A DNA stretch of 64,000 nucleotides, from contig NZ_FOUJ01000002.1 in the NCBI RefSeq assembly GCF_900114835.1, positions 204,374 through 268,373 of the forward strand, read 5' to 3'. The notes below the pieces were generated by a model. It worked only from the letters and a program-made list of their open reading frames with translations. It did not search any database and had not been told where the DNA came from. Shown here one piece after another: positions 7,587 to 18,144 of this stretch; position 1 is the stretch's first letter; each line of letters starts with the position of its first letter. The position numbers and the translations under genes are program-made. This DNA is from Methanolobus profundi. Its GTDB lineage: Archaea > Halobacteriota > Methanosarcinia > Methanosarcinales > Methanosarcinaceae.

Positions 7587-8624
7587 ATGAAGGAATACAT
7601 CAGTAAAGTAAGTGAAAAGCAGGACCTTACAATAACAGAAGCAGAGGATGCTATCACAAAGATATTCACAGAGGCCACGGACGCACAGATAGGCGGCCTC
7701 CTTATTGCCCTTAAAATGAAGGGAGAGACCCCTGATGAGATCGCGGGTTTTGCAACCGGTATGAAGAAAGCTGCCAACACCATTGCTCCTAAAGTTGAAG
7801 GTGCACTTGTGGATGTTGTAGGAACCGGAGGGGACAAGCGCAACACCATCAATATCTCAACAGCCTCTGCGATCGTTACCGCAGCAACTGGTGTCGCGGT
7901 TGCAAAGCATGGTAACCGCTCCATAACTTCACTTTCCGGTAGTGCAGATGTCCTGAGAGAACTCGGGATAAAAGTGGACAAAGCACCTGAAGAAGTAACG
8001 CAGTCCATAGAAAAGAACGGGATCGGATTCATGTTCGCACCTATCTTCCATCCTGCAATGAAAAGGGTCGGACCGATAAGACAAGAAATGGGAGTAAGGA
8101 CAGTTTTCAATATACTCGGACCACTTACAAACCCTGCAAATGCAAAAGTGCAACTTGTAGGAGTGTTTGACAAGAGTCTCTGCGAGCCTTTCGCCCAGGT
8201 AATGAAGAAACTTGGAGTTGACAGGGCAATGGTAGTCCATGGTGACGGCATGGATGAGATATCCAATTTCTCAGAGACATACGTTGCTGAGCTTAAAGAT
8301 GGAAATATCACTACCTACACACTCACCCCGGAAGAACTTGGCATGAACAGAGCAACTCCGGAGGATATTGCAGGCGGTACACCTAAGGAGAATGCAATAG
8401 ATATCATAAGAATATTGAAGGGTGAGAAGGGACCAAAGAGAGATATCATCGTAATGAACTCAGCTGCAGCGCTTTATGTTGCCGGCAAGGCAGCCTCTGT
8501 CAAAGAAGCGATCCCTATGGTAGAAGAAGTTCTTGACAGCGGCAAAGCACTGGCAAAACTGATAGAGTTCAGTGATGACGACAACATTCATGGAGTCATA
8601 GATGAAGCATCTTCCCAGAGTTAA
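7587..8624 (+). CDS. trpD: Anthranilate phosphoribosyltransferase TrpD
   Basis: Joins anthranilate to PRPP, the second committed step of tryptophan synthesis. Seen motifs are GTGGDKRNTINIST (PRPP/pyrophosphate binding, about residue 75), KHGNRSITSLSGSAD, and PIFHPAMKRVGPIRQEMGVRT around residues 153-173, which shapes the anthranilate site. The length of 345 residues is typical. It is the first gene of the plus-strand trpDFEG operon, and its 3' end overlaps trpF by 23 bases. Confidence 0.96.
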   Translation: MKEYISKVSEKQDLTITEAEDAITKIFTEATDAQIGGLLIALKMKGETPDEIAGFATGMKKAANTIAPKVEGALVDVVGTGGDKRNTINISTASAIVTAATGVAVAKHGNRSITSLSGSADVLRELGIKVDKAPEEVTQSIEKNGIGFMFAPIFHPAMKRVGPIRQEMGVRTVFNILGPLTNPANAKVQLVGVFDKSLCEPFAQVMKKLGVDRAMVVHGDGMDEISNFSETYVAELKDGNITTYTLTPEELGMNRATPEDIAGGTPKENAIDIIRILKGEKGPKRDIIVMNSAAALYVAGKAASVKEAIPMVEEVLDSGKALAKLIEFSDDDNIHGVIDEASSQS

Positions 8625-9279
8625 GATATGCGGAATGAGAACTGCTGAGGATGTAGAACTTGCAGTGAACTGTGGAGCCGATGCTGTGGGCTTTATCACA
8701 GAGGTTCCGGTGAACACTCCAAGGAAACTGGATGTGCAGACAGCATCTGAACTTATCAGGAATGTACCTTTCTTCGTGAATTCAGTGCTTGTCATAATGC
8801 CAGAGGACGGCTACCAGGCACTTGATCTTATTGAAAGGACAAAGCCGGATATAGTGCAAATCCACAACGACCTCAGTGCAGAGGATATAGAGATAATACG
8901 TAACGGCACACACCAGAAGATCATTAAGGCATTTACCATACCCGTAGAAAGCAAAGAGTTGCCTTCTGACATGATGACAGAGATAGAGTCACTTTTTGGT
9001 AATGACCTGATAGATGGCATTCTGCTGGATTCTGGGAAAGCCGGTTCAAGCGGCGGAACAGGACTGGTACACGACTGGTCAATAAGCAGAAAGGTAGTTG
9101 AGAACACTGATGCCCCGGTAATACTGGCAGGTGGCCTCAAGCCTGAAAATGTAAGTGATGCCGTAAATGAGGTAAGGCCATTTGCCGTGGATACTGCCTC
9201 AGGTGTAGAGACAGATGGAAAGAAAGATCCTGCAAAGGTATGCAGGTTTATAGAAGAGGCCAGGTGTATCAATGGTTGA
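8602..9279 (+). CDS. trpF: Phosphoribosylanthranilate isomerase TrpF
   Basis: Amadori rearrangement of phosphoribosylanthranilate to CdRP on a TIM barrel. The N-terminus VKICGMRTAEDVELAV carries the catalytic Cys, DGILLDSGKAGSSGGTG the catalytic Asp, and AGGLKPENVSDAV plus VDTASGVETDGKKD the phosphate-binding loops. The 225-residue length is normal. It starts inside trpD and ends eight bases inside trpE, which indicates tight translational coupling. Confidence 0.95.
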   Translation: MKHLPRVKICGMRTAEDVELAVNCGADAVGFITEVPVNTPRKLDVQTASELIRNVPFFVNSVLVIMPEDGYQALDLIERTKPDIVQIHNDLSAEDIEIIRNGTHQKIIKAFTIPVESKELPSDMMTEIESLFGNDLIDGILLDSGKAGSSGGTGLVHDWSISRKVVENTDAPVILAGGLKPENVSDAVNEVRPFAVDTASGVETDGKKDPAKVCRFIEEARCING

Positions 9280-10840
9280 TTTTGATCTTAGTAAAGAGGA
9301 ATTCACATCCCTCGTCGAAAATTCACAGAAGCCTGCAATAGTGCAGCTTATGACAAAGGTGGATAGCATTTGCAGCCCACTACAATTGTATGCAACTCTG
9401 CAGAACGCAGGGCATTCATATCTACTTGAATCCGTAGAGAAGGAGAAAAGACATGCAAGGTACTCCTTTGTAGGATACGAGCCTGAGATGGTCGTATCTA
9501 TCAAGGACAGATACCTCACCATCGAATGCCAGATGAACTCCGAGCTTACCAAACATATCTACAATAAGCTCAAGGCCATGGGAGATGTGGAATCGCTCAT
9601 TGGCGGCAAGTTCAGGGTAAAGGTCAACGAAGGTGACGATGCCCTTGCAGCTTTCAGAAAGATATATCCGACAAGTACCGACACTGTTCTGCTTAACCAG
9701 AAGCGTTTTGACAGGCAGACATTCCTTGGAGGTGCCATCGGCTACAACAGCTATGACCTTGTTTATGATTCCTGGTTGGACAGGGACAAGAAGCCCGATG
9801 CTGACACCCCGGATATGCACTTCGCGATCATGTCAAAGACCTTTGTCTTTGATCACATTACCAATGAGACATACATGGTCATCACACCATTCGTCACAGA
9901 TTCCAGTGATCTGAACGATGTTTACGACCATGCTAGCTCAGAAGCCCAGTTGATGGAAAGGTCACTCCAGATGGCCTCGGTCATCAGTATAAGTGAGGAC
10001 ATACCTGCGGCAGATCCGGAAGAACCTGTTGCCAACATGGATCAGGATGCCTATGAAGAAGCTGTGAAGATAGCCAAACAGCATATCATAGACGGTGATA
10101 TCTTCCAGGTGGTACCATCCCGCAGATACACCGTCAAAATGAAGCAGACACCCCTGCAACTCTACATCAGGCTCAGGAACATCAATCCAAGTCCTTATAT
10201 GTACATCTTCAACTTCAAGGACATCGGCATCGTAGGTGCAAGTCCGGAAACCCTGATGACCGTCTTTGACAGAAAGGTCATCACAAATCCGATCGCTGGA
10301 ACATGTCCACGTGGTAAGGATGAGGAAGAGGACAAGGTACTGGCAAATGAGATGCTCAGCGACAAAAAGGAACGTTCAGAACACATAATGCTCGTGGACC
10401 TTGGACGTAACGATGTGAGGATGGTCTCAAAGAGTGGCACTGTCAATGTCGATGACCTTATGAGCGTGGTAAAATACTCTCACCTTCAGCACATCGAAAG
10501 TACCGTAAGCGGAGAGCTCAGGGAAGAATGTGACCAGTTCGACGCCACACGCGCGATATTCCCGGCAGGGACACTGTCCGGTGCACCAAAGATAAGAGCT
10601 ATGGAAATAATAGATGACCTTGAGCCAGAGTCCAGAGGAATATATGGCGGAGGAGTAGGCTATTATTCATGGAACGGTGATGCTGACTTTGCCATTGTCA
10701 TCAGAACAGTGCTCATTAAAAATAACACAGCTTACGTACAGGCAGGAGCAGGTATCGTAGCTGACTCAGACCCGACATACGAATACAATGAGACCGAAAG
10801 GAAAATGGCTGCAATGATAAAGGCCATAGGAGGCAAATAA
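9272..10840 (+). CDS. trpE: Anthranilate synthase component I TrpE
   Basis: Converts chorismate to anthranilate with ammonia from TrpG. The C-terminal chorismate-binding domain shows QVVPSRRYTVKM, PSPYMYIFNF, GASPETLM, PIAGTCPRGKDEEED, LVDLGRNDVRMVSKSG and FPAGTLSGAPKIRAMEII. The N-terminal part has LLESVEKEKRHARYSFVGYEP, whose ES motif belongs to the tryptophan feedback site. At 522 residues it is a standard TrpE. It overlaps trpF by eight bases and abuts trpG by one shared base. Confidence 0.96.
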   Translation: MVDFDLSKEEFTSLVENSQKPAIVQLMTKVDSICSPLQLYATLQNAGHSYLLESVEKEKRHARYSFVGYEPEMVVSIKDRYLTIECQMNSELTKHIYNKLKAMGDVESLIGGKFRVKVNEGDDALAAFRKIYPTSTDTVLLNQKRFDRQTFLGGAIGYNSYDLVYDSWLDRDKKPDADTPDMHFAIMSKTFVFDHITNETYMVITPFVTDSSDLNDVYDHASSEAQLMERSLQMASVISISEDIPAADPEEPVANMDQDAYEEAVKIAKQHIIDGDIFQVVPSRRYTVKMKQTPLQLYIRLRNINPSPYMYIFNFKDIGIVGASPETLMTVFDRKVITNPIAGTCPRGKDEEEDKVLANEMLSDKKERSEHIMLVDLGRNDVRMVSKSGTVNVDDLMSVVKYSHLQHIESTVSGELREECDQFDATRAIFPAGTLSGAPKIRAMEIIDDLEPESRGIYGGGVGYYSWNGDADFAIVIRTVLIKNNTAYVQAGAGIVADSDPTYEYNETERKMAAMIKAIGGK

Positions 10841-11430
10841 TGAAAGTATTGTTCATAGACAACAAGGATTCTTTTGTCTGGAATCTTGTGGACTATGTTT
10901 CCATATACGAGCCTGATACTCAGGTAGTATCTAACACCATTTCCCTTGAAGAAGTAAAGGATATCAACCCGGATGCCATTGTGATCTCACCCGGACCAGG
11001 GACACCACATAAGGCAGAGGATATCGGTTCATCACTTGAGATAATAAGGGAATTCGGGTCAAAGATACCAGTGCTTGGGGTCTGTCTTGGCCACCAGGCG
11101 ATAAACACAGCGTTCGGTGGGACCATAGGACATACAAAAGGTGGACCTATCCACGGAAAGACATCTGACATCACCCATGAAGGATCACCACTTTTCGAAG
11201 GACTTGAAGACACGTTCAAGGGTGGAAGATATCACTCACTTGCTATCGAAAAACTTGCAGAGGACCTAAAGGTTACTGCAAGGACGGATGATGGCATCAT
11301 CATGGCTGTTGAACATAAGGAGTACCCGGTTTATGGGGTGCAGTTCCATCCGGAGTCCATACTTACCGAGGACGGATTATGGATCGTCAAGAACTTCCTG
11401 AAGATAGCCGAGGCCGCCCATAAGAATTAA
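10840..11430 (+). CDS. trpG: Anthranilate synthase glutamine amidotransferase TrpG
   Basis: Class I glutaminase that supplies ammonia to TrpE. The motifs are FIDNKDSFVWNLVDY at the N-terminus, ISPGPGTPHKAED, VLGVCLGHQAI with the nucleophilic Cys near residue 83, and YGVQFHPESILTEDG with the triad His and Glu. The 196 residues match the stand-alone subunit. The start codon shares a base with the trpE stop. trpC, trpB and trpA are not in this window. Confidence 0.96.
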   Translation: MKVLFIDNKDSFVWNLVDYVSIYEPDTQVVSNTISLEEVKDINPDAIVISPGPGTPHKAEDIGSSLEIIREFGSKIPVLGVCLGHQAINTAFGGTIGHTKGGPIHGKTSDITHEGSPLFEGLEDTFKGGRYHSLAIEKLAEDLKVTARTDDGIIMAVEHKEYPVYGVQFHPESILTEDGLWIVKNFLKIAEAAHKN

Positions 11431-11454
11431 GCACTTGCAGGCTCATTGTTCACT

Positions 11455-12006
11455 ATGCTTATTGGTATCACCGGAACACCGGGTACAGGAAAGACGTCAG
11501 TAACAAAACTGTTTGAAAAGGACCCTTTCTATCAGGTCATCCACCTCAACGAGCTGATCAAAGAAGAGAAGCTCTACTCAGAAGTGGATACCGAAAGGGA
11601 CTGTGTCGTTGCTGACATGGACCTGGTATATAACAGGGTCCTGGAGCTGCAGGACAGCTTCTATCCTGTTACTATAGTAGATAGTCACCTTTCTCATCAT
11701 ATTGCTGATATCGTTATTGTACTGAGGACATCGCCTGTAAAGTTGAAAGAAAGACTTGAAAAAAGGAAGTATTCAGTTGACAAAGTACGGGAGAACCTCG
11801 AAGCAGAAGCCCTGGACATCATCCTGGCGGAAGCGGTGGACTGGTGCGAGAAGGTCTTTGAACTCGATACGACAGCAGGAGCTGTGGAAGGAACCTTCAA
11901 GGATATCGAAAGAATAGTTAAGGGACTTCGAAATGGCGACACAGAGGAACTAGAGAAAGAATTCAGACCAGGGTCCGTTGACTGGAGCGACTATTTCTTT
12001 GACTAA
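11455..12006 (+). CDS. AK6/Fap7-like adenylate kinase family NTPase
   Basis: P-loop nucleotide kinase of the archaeal putative adenylate kinase (AK6, Fap7) family, which in eukaryotes assists 18S rRNA maturation. It opens with IGITGTPGTGKTSVTK, has VVADMDLVYNRV and IVDSHLSHHIADIVIVLRT (the DSH motif of the NMP-binding half), and LKERLEKRKYS as a lid helix. ATG 11455 gives 183 residues; a TTG three codons earlier is possible. It follows trpG by 24 bases and may be a passenger of that operon. Its last four bases overlap the convergent kinase gene. Confidence 0.88.
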   Translation: MLIGITGTPGTGKTSVTKLFEKDPFYQVIHLNELIKEEKLYSEVDTERDCVVADMDLVYNRVLELQDSFYPVTIVDSHLSHHIADIVIVLRTSPVKLKERLEKRKYSVDKVRENLEAEALDIILAEAVDWCEKVFELDTTAGAVEGTFKDIERIVKGLRNGDTEELEKEFRPGSVDWSDYFFD

Positions 12007-13574
12007 TGCAGACCAGTAGTACATCTGTCCTGACCAGTTATCTCCCGGGAGACAGGGGATGAAGGCAATATCAAAGTGAACGTACTGCCATGCCCATAAT
12101 TGCTTTTCACCTGAACATCGCCATTATGCATCTTTGCATATGTTCTGGCAAGCATAAGACCAAGACCTACTCCTCCATATTTACGACTTGTTGAACCATC
12201 TACCTGTACAAATGGCTCGAATATCCGTTCCACATCGGTCTTTTTTATGCCAGTCCCATTGTCAGAGACAGATATGTATATGCTATCATCCCCTTTTTTG
12301 ACATCAATAGATACCTCACCACCATCAGGTGTGAATTTCAGAGAATTTTCGACCAGATTGTAGAGGATCTCTGTGATCTTTGTCGCGTCTGCCATGATCT
12401 CACCCACCTCCGGATCTACATTCATACTTAGAGAGATGTTCTTTTTAGATGCCATTGGATCGGTCCTGTTGAGAACGACAGATAATACGTATTCAGGATG
12501 GAAATTCTCAAATATCAGGTCCATACCTCCTGATTCTATTTTAGACAGGTCCAACATCCGGTTTATTAGTTCCAGAAGACGATTGCCACTATTGTTGATA
12601 GTAAATATCTGTTCTTTTTGCTTGCTGTTCAGTTCTCCTGAATAACCTTCCAGCAAGACATCAGAAAAACCAATTATGGAACTTAAAGGCGTTCGCAGCT
12701 CATGGCTCATGTTTGCAAGCAGCTCATCCTTATAGCGATTAGCCTCTTCAGCAGCCATCCGGGCACGCAGGATTTGCTCTTCTGCAAGTTTCCTGCTGGT
12801 AATATCTATGAACGTACCGATGGCACGATGAGGAACCCCATTCTCATCTATATCAAAGGGTTTCCCACGTCCAGTAACCCATATCCATTTACCTGATTTG
12901 GACAGCATTCTGAAATCCATCTGGAATACTTCCAGTTTCCTGAGATCATTCATCAAACGGCCAATAACAAGACCATGGTCATCAGGATGCAGAAGAGTTG
13001 CCCAGGCATCGAAAGTACCTGGAAGTTCATCAGGCTTGTATCCAAACATGAAATACCACCCCTGACTAAAATATGCGTCGTTGGAATCCATATCCCAGTC
13101 CCAGAACCCATATTCAGATACCTCCATTGCAAGCTGAAGTCTCTCTTCACTTTCCCTGAGAGAGAGCTCCGCCTTTTCCCTTGCCACAAAAGCTGCCTTC
13201 TTATCAAGTGCCTCCATTACAGAGAAAGGAAGCCTCCTTATACGGTCCTTTAGAATATAGTCCGTAGCACCAGCCTTCATGCATGCCACTGCAGTCTCCT
13301 CATTGAGCGAGCCTGTGAAAACAATGAACGGTATGCTGCTGTCGTGATCAAGAAGGATCCTAAGTGCCTCCATCCCATCAAATGTTGGAAGATTATAATC
13401 TGATATCACAATGTCAGGAGAGAATCCATGCAATTCCTCTAAGAAATCCTCGGCAGTTTCCACTCTTCTGGACTGGAATTCCAGTCCGTTCTTTAAGAGT
13501 ATCCTTTCTGCCAGTTCAGTATCAGGAGGGTAATCCTCTACGAACAGTATACGAAGTACAGAACCGTTTTCCAT
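12003..13574 (-). CDS. Receiver-PAS hybrid sensor histidine kinase
   Basis: Cytoplasmic signalling protein of 523 residues with no membrane segment. An N-terminal receiver domain (residues 8-125) has acidic pocket E13/D14, phospho-acceptor D59, switch T87 and K109. A PAS domain (about 145-270) ends with a PAC motif GTFIDITSRKLAEE. The kinase core has ANMSHELRTPLSSIIGF with the phospho-His, an N-box NLVENSLKFT, and G-boxes SDNGTGIKKTD and YGGVGLGLML. It is the last gene of a three-gene minus-strand signalling operon. Receiver at the front rather than the end suggests the upstream kinase may phosphorylate it. Confidence 0.92.
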   Translation of the reverse strand: MENGSVLRILFVEDYPPDTELAERILLKNGLEFQSRRVETAEDFLEELHGFSPDIVISDYNLPTFDGMEALRILLDHDSSIPFIVFTGSLNEETAVACMKAGATDYILKDRIRRLPFSVMEALDKKAAFVAREKAELSLRESEERLQLAMEVSEYGFWDWDMDSNDAYFSQGWYFMFGYKPDELPGTFDAWATLLHPDDHGLVIGRLMNDLRKLEVFQMDFRMLSKSGKWIWVTGRGKPFDIDENGVPHRAIGTFIDITSRKLAEEQILRARMAAEEANRYKDELLANMSHELRTPLSSIIGFSDVLLEGYSGELNSKQKEQIFTINNSGNRLLELINRMLDLSKIESGGMDLIFENFHPEYVLSVVLNRTDPMASKKNISLSMNVDPEVGEIMADATKITEILYNLVENSLKFTPDGGEVSIDVKKGDDSIYISVSDNGTGIKKTDVERIFEPFVQVDGSTSRKYGGVGLGLMLARTYAKMHNGDVQVKSNYGHGSTFTLILPSSPVSREITGQDRCTTGLH

Positions 13575-13589
13575 ATATCCCTACCTCTA

Positions 13590-14033
13590 TCATTTTTTGA
13601 ACTCGTTCATCAGCAGCCAGTAAAAACCGATCTTATTTATGGATTCCACGAAATTATCAAAATCAACAGGCTTTACAATGTAACTGTTAACACCTAACTT
13701 ATAGCTCTCAACTATATCACATTCCTCTCTGGAGGAAGTAAGCATAACAACTGGGATAGAGCTCACATCAGGGTCACTTTTAATTGTCTTCAGTACTTCA
13801 AGACCATCCACTTTAGGTAGTTTCAGGTCGAGCAGTATCAGACGGGGGAATGCCTTTATTTCCCTTCCTTCGAACTCACCCCTGCCATATATGAACTCAA
13901 GGGCTTTCTCACCATCACCCAGTACAACAACATTGTTTGCAATATTGTTCTTTCTCAATGCCCTCAGTGTTAGTTCCACATCCTCCGGATTATCTTCCAC
14001 AAGCAATATCTCTACTTCATTCTCCACACACAT
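13590..14033 (-). CDS. CheY-like single-domain response regulator (Rcp1 type)
   Basis: A stand-alone receiver of 147 residues: [17 protein letters not shown] at the start with D14, phospho-acceptor D69 in [17 protein letters not shown], switch Thr in VVMLTSS, and the invariant Lys in [11 protein letters not shown]. The [12 protein letters not shown] signature is typical of receivers paired with phytochrome-like and PAS kinases. Its ATG lies inside the end of the giant kinase (17-base overlap), preceded by GGAGGATA. It probably shuttles phosphate between the flanking kinases. Confidence 0.93.
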   Translation of the reverse strand: MCVENEVEILLVEDNPEDVELTLRALRKNNIANNVVVLGDGEKALEFIYGRGEFEGREIKAFPRLILLDLKLPKVDGLEVLKTIKSDPDVSSIPVVMLTSSREECDIVESYKLGVNSYIVKPVDFDNFVESINKIGFYWLLMNEFKK

Positions 14034-17000
14034 TATCCTCCTTTTTCAATGGTAATGTAAAATAAAATGTAGCTCCTTCACCAACTTTACCTTCAGCCCA
14101 TATTCTCCCACCATGCCTCAGGACTATACGCTGGACTATAGCAAGACCCACACCAGTACCCTCAAATTCCCTTTCACTATGCAAGCGCTGGAATATACCG
14201 AATAGTTTATCGCTGTATCTCTGATCGAACCCCACACCATTGTCCTTTACATAATAGATATTTTCATCTCCGTCGTCGATAGAACCAATATCTATACGTA
14301 TCTCGTCTTTTGGCATACTGTACTTGATGGAATTGGAAATGAGATTCATCCATAGTTGTTTTATGAGAATAGGGTCTGCGCATGCTTCCGGAATATCATC
14401 AATATCAAGAACATATTTCTTTTCAGTATCATTCATGGTCAGGTCATTGAATATAGAACGTATCATGGAAACCATATCGATATTTACATTGTTCATCTCA
14501 TTACGACCGATCCTGGAAAGGGCCAGCAGGTCAGTTATAAGTTTGTCCATCTTCTGTGTATTCGTCCTGATAACATCAAAAAGACGTATTCCCTCATCAT
14601 CAAAGACATCAACATAGTCCTCAAGGATTATCCGCGAGAAACCATCTATTGCACGCAATGGTGCCCTGAGATCATGAGATACGGAATACGTGAATGCTTC
14701 CAGCTCTTTGTTGGCACTTTCAAGCTGAGATGTACGTTCGTTCACACGGTCCTCAAGCTCGGCGTTGAGCTTTCTTATCTCTGTTTCTGCCACTTTGCGT
14801 TCGGTGATATCGCTAACAAATCCCAGAAACCTTGTTTCACTCAATTTGACCGTTTTTATAGTACATATTATAGGATCACCATTAGATCTCAAAAGCTGGA
14901 TGTCACCAGCCGATATCCCAACATCATCGGCAGCAAGGAAGGTTGAAAAAGCACTATCTTTTTCTTCAGGAGAGACCATGTCCACAAAGTTCATTCTGAG
15001 AAGCTTTTCTCTGGAATGACCTGTGATCTTGCTTAGCGCTTCATTTACATCAACGTAGTTACCATCTTTATCGGCAATGAACAGACCATCAGGAGCCTGT
15101 TCCACATAACTGCGGAATCTTCTTTCACTTTCATTGAGCGAGGCAAGCAGTTCGTCACGTTCTCCCAAGGTCCTTGCAAGCTTGACATTACTATAACTTA
15201 ATATGGAGATCATTTCGGTCAGACGGGAGTAATAGGTCATCAGCGAATTCACCATTTCCCTGCTCAATCGGGGAACCCTGTCAAGTGCTTCCATGTACTC
15301 CTTTTCGTCAAACCCGTATTTCTTTGCCTGGAGCCTGAATGTATCATAGGGGATCTCTTCATCATCAAGGAAGAACTGGCCAATGTAAAGATTTCCCATA
15401 TGGGAACCACCCAATACAATAGGAGTTACCATATCCCACATGTTGTTCTTACACTTGTAGAACCTGTATGTACCGGGAGCTACACCCCTTGTCAGATTCA
15501 GATCACTTTCAAGACAGTGTTTACAGGAATCCGGATGAACACGATGGAATTTCGTGCATATATCCTGCCACCCAATAGCTACCAGAACATTACCCTTCAT
15601 ATCGAGTATAGCCATTCCTCCTATATGGGTAAGCTCATGAAAATTATCCATTAGCTCTTGCAGGGATTCGATATCAACGATATCGGCAAGTTCCAGTTCT
15701 CCAATATCCCCATCTGGTTCCAGAATGGCAGCTAACTTCTTTTTAACTCGAACCTCACTCTCGTGCAAGGCCTTTTCAGACAGTTTACGTTCGGTGATAT
15801 CCTGGAAAGAACCGGTCATTTTCACGACCTTACCATCTTTCATTAAAGGACGACCCAGCGTACGTACCCATTTATGAACACCTTTGGCAGATATCAGTTC
15901 CAATTCAAGATCATAGGGTTCACCATTCTCTATCGAATTGCGAATAGCTTCCTCTAGTATCTTTCTTGAGGAGGGAGTATAGAAATTTAATCCGATATCT
16001 TTGCTGGTACCAGCTCCCGGATCAAGATCATGTATAAGGGCAACTTCAGGGGTCCATTTTCCTTCTCCGGTGGAAATATCGAATTCCCATCCTCCTATCT
16101 TGGCAATACTACCCACTTCATTAAGGAGACGATCACGATCATGGAGGGCATTCTCTGCCACCTGGTACCTGGTGATATCTTCCGAAAAAATGACGATCCC
16201 ACCAATTTCATTGTCTTTTTTTCTCCATGGCCGAACTTCCCAGCGTAGCCATTGGACACTTCCATCAGCTCGCTGGAAACGGTCATTGTCACCAGTGATA
16301 ACCTCACCTTCCATAGCCCTGCGGTGTATCGATCTAAGATCATCCCCGACCTCCGGGAAAAGATCATAGTGGCTCAGACCCTGAATATCCCGGTCGCCAA
16401 GAGAAAAGTCTTCAAGCCAGCGATGACTGGCTGCAATGTAACACATATTAAGATCGAACATAGCTAATGAGGCAGGTGCATGCTCTATGAAAAGCCTCAG
16501 CATTGTTTCGCTTTCAAATAACTTGTTCTCAGCATTTTTGCGTTCAGTGATATCCTGAAGATATCCCACTACCTTGACAACTTTGTCACCTTCATATACA
16601 GGACGTCCTCCGGTACGCACCCACTTATGCTCACCTTTTGAAGAAACGAACTCAAGTTCAAGATCATACGGCTCCCCCTTATCGACAACATCCTGAAATG
16701 CTTTCTCAATTAACGGCCTTGACCGGGGAGTATAGAAATCAAGTCCGAACATTAAACTTGGGTCAACGTCCTGGTCAACGCCATGTATCCTGGCTATCTC
16801 AGGGGTCCACGAACCTTTTCCTGAGCGCAGATCCACCTCCCAGCCACCGATCGCAGCAATTGTACCCACTTCGCTCAAAAGACGTTCACTTTCATGAAGT
16901 GCTACTGCAATTTCCTTATATTCACTTATATCCTGAAATGAACCAAGTACCTTTTCAATAACACCATCTGCAACAATGGATCTTGCACTTGCTCGCACCC

Positions 17001-17685
17001 ACTTATGATTTCCTTTCGCAGATATCAGTTCCAGCTCAAGGTCATACGGAGTACCTTTCTCAATAGCGTCCTGAAATGCTTTTTCAATAACAGAACGAGA
17101 TGCTGGCGTGAAGAATCCAAGACTTTCATCAACACTCAGCTGGGTCTTGGGGTCAAGGTCATAGATCATGGCCACCTCAGATGTCCATGAGCCTTCACCT
17201 GAAGCCGGGTCGAATTCCCAGCCACCGATCTTAGCAATATTCCCTACTTCGTTTAAAAGACGCTCCCGTCCCAGAAGAGAGAGCTCCATACTTTTATGGT
17301 CCGTAATATCCTGAAATGATCCAATTACCTTGACGACCTTTCCATTTTCCCTAATAGGACGACCACTGGAACGGACCCATTTATGAATACCTTTTGCAGA
17401 GATGAACTCAAGTTCAAGATCATAGGACGTACCATTCTCAATTGCTTCCTTTAATGCATTTTCAAGAGACTTTCTTGACCCGGGAGAATAGAACTCCAGA
17501 GCAGACACCACATCAGGATGGTAATCCATATCCTGATCATGTATCCTGAATACTTCAGGAGTCCAGAATACATCCCCGGAATCCATATCGAGACTCCATC
17601 CGCCTATACGACCTATTTTGCTTACCTCATTTAGCAGGGACTCACTTTCCCTGAGAGCCTCTTCTGTATCTTTCAAACTATCCAT
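14017..17685 (-). CDS. Giant multi-PAS / PocR sensor histidine kinase
   Basis: 1222 residues, no membrane segments. Order: three near-repeat PAS domains with conserved IGGW Trp at 30, 156 and 282; a divergent PAS (about 385-508, [16 protein letters not shown]); a fourth repeat PAS (Trp 533); a PocR-type ligand domain (about 650-810) with a Cys-rich [12 protein letters not shown] stretch and [14 protein letters not shown]; a further PAS (about 850-965); then His[19 protein letters not shown] and HATPase [17 protein letters not shown] with [11 protein letters not shown]. PocR domains bind small hydrocarbon-type ligands or, in some methanogen kinases, are linked to heme and redox sensing. The signal is unknown. 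It is co-transcribed with the response regulator and hybrid kinase downstream. Confidence 0.93.
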   Translation of the reverse strand: MDSLKDTEEALRESESLLNEVSKIGRIGGWSLDMDSGDVFWTPEVFRIHDQDMDYHPDVVSALEFYSPGSRKSLENALKEAIENGTSYDLELEFISAKGIHKWVRSSGRPIRENGKVVKVIGSFQDITDHKSMELSLLGRERLLNEVGNIAKIGGWEFDPASGEGSWTSEVAMIYDLDPKTQLSVDESLGFFTPASRSVIEKAFQDAIEKGTPYDLELELISAKGNHKWVRASARSIVADGVIEKVLGSFQDISEYKEIAVALHESERLLSEVGTIAAIGGWEVDLRSGKGSWTPEIARIHGVDQDVDPSLMFGLDFYTPRSRPLIEKAFQDVVDKGEPYDLELEFVSSKGEHKWVRTGGRPVYEGDKVVKVVGYLQDITERKNAENKLFESETMLRLFIEHAPASLAMFDLNMCYIAASHRWLEDFSLGDRDIQGLSHYDLFPEVGDDLRSIHRRAMEGEVITGDNDRFQRADGSVQWLRWEVRPWRKKDNEIGGIVIFSEDITRYQVAENALHDRDRLLNEVGSIAKIGGWEFDISTGEGKWTPEVALIHDLDPGAGTSKDIGLNFYTPSSRKILEEAIRNSIENGEPYDLELELISAKGVHKWVRTLGRPLMKDGKVVKMTGSFQDITERKLSEKALHESEVRVKKKLAAILEPDGDIGELELADIVDIESLQELMDNFHELTHIGGMAILDMKGNVLVAIGWQDICTKFHRVHPDSCKHCLESDLNLTRGVAPGTYRFYKCKNNMWDMVTPIVLGGSHMGNLYIGQFFLDDEEIPYDTFRLQAKKYGFDEKEYMEALDRVPRLSREMVNSLMTYYSRLTEMISILSYSNVKLARTLGERDELLASLNESERRFRSYVEQAPDGLFIADKDGNYVDVNEALSKITGHSREKLLRMNFVDMVSPEEKDSAFSTFLAADDVGISAGDIQLLRSNGDPIICTIKTVKLSETRFLGFVSDITERKVAETEIRKLNAELEDRVNERTSQLESANKELEAFTYSVSHDLRAPLRAIDGFSRIILEDYVDVFDDEGIRLFDVIRTNTQKMDKLITDLLALSRIGRNEMNNVNIDMVSMIRSIFNDLTMNDTEKKYVLDIDDIPEACADPILIKQLWMNLISNSIKYSMPKDEIRIDIGSIDDGDENIYYVKDNGVGFDQRYSDKLFGIFQRLHSEREFEGTGVGLAIVQRIVLRHGGRIWAEGKVGEGATFYFTLPLKKEDNVCGE
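15784..17652 (-). repeat. Tandem PAS-encoding repeats, 378-base period
   Basis: Four copies of a 126-codon unit inside the giant kinase gene. The conserved GGW tryptophan codons lie at 17596-17598, 17218-17220, 16840-16842 and 16087-16089, giving spacings of exactly 378, 378 and 753 bases. The last gap holds one unrelated PAS. Shared blocks include FYTPxSR, PYDLELExxSxKGxHKWVR and a GSFQDIT end. The copies are similar but clearly diverged at third positions, which points to older internal duplications. Confidence 0.85.
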
Positions 17686-17690
17686 ATCCC

Positions 17691-18144
17691 TTACCTGGCA
17701 ACTATAAGCATGTGTTCGTTCATCATCGGATATCTTGTATTGAGACCGATGGGAAAACCAGTATCATTCTTGTGTGAATAACACCCATTGATCACACAAA
17801 GTGTATTATCGGCAGTGATGCTCCGATCCACCCTGATAAAAATATATCTCTTCAATTCACGTTCCGGAAAAAGATTGTAAGCAACTGGTAAATGCAAAAG
17901 AGTAACTACTGCCCCTAACGATCCGATATGACCCTGACCCATACGAGACAGAATCCCCGTGATGCCCTTTGATCCACCGAGCATATCCCCTGTCATACTC
18001 CCACTTGAACAGCAATTTCACAATTCCTTCGAACCAGTTGGCTATGCCCCAGCTTCCAACAGATATAATGTCATGACCGAAAGGATCACTGTGAGATATT
18101 ATGCTGTATTTTAACCTTTTACTAAAAGAGTAATCAGTGCTCAT
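17691..18144 (-). pseudogene. Small gene upstream of the giant kinase, apparently frameshifted
   Basis: Two minus-strand frames look coding and follow each other. The first (from about 18144) reads STDYSFSKRLKYSIISHSD and SVGSWGIANWFEGIVKLLFK. The second (from about 17996 to 17691) reads GGSKGITGILSRMGQGHIG, then VTLLHLPVAYNLFPERELK, and ends MNEHMLIVAR. Together they would make one protein of about 150 residues, with the frame change somewhere in 17945-18010. The second stop lies five bases before the kinase ATG, so the gene heads that operon. I do not recognise the family. Alternatives are a sequencing error or an independent start at ATG 17996, which lacks a spaced ribosome site. Confidence 0.5.

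Noticed and set aside
7541-8311. Minus-strand open frame opposite trpD
   Set aside because: Ser/Ala/Pro-rich antisense shadow; trpD motifs on the plus strand are decisive.
11446-11454. TTG start three codons upstream for the AK6-like gene
   Set aside because: ATG 11455 gives the conserved LIGITGTPG N-terminus and neither site has a strong ribosome site.
17857-17944. Continuation of the first frame past the proposed frameshift
   Set aside because: Composition (YGSGSYRIVRGSSYSFAF) looks non-coding, while the other frame there has orderly codon use.
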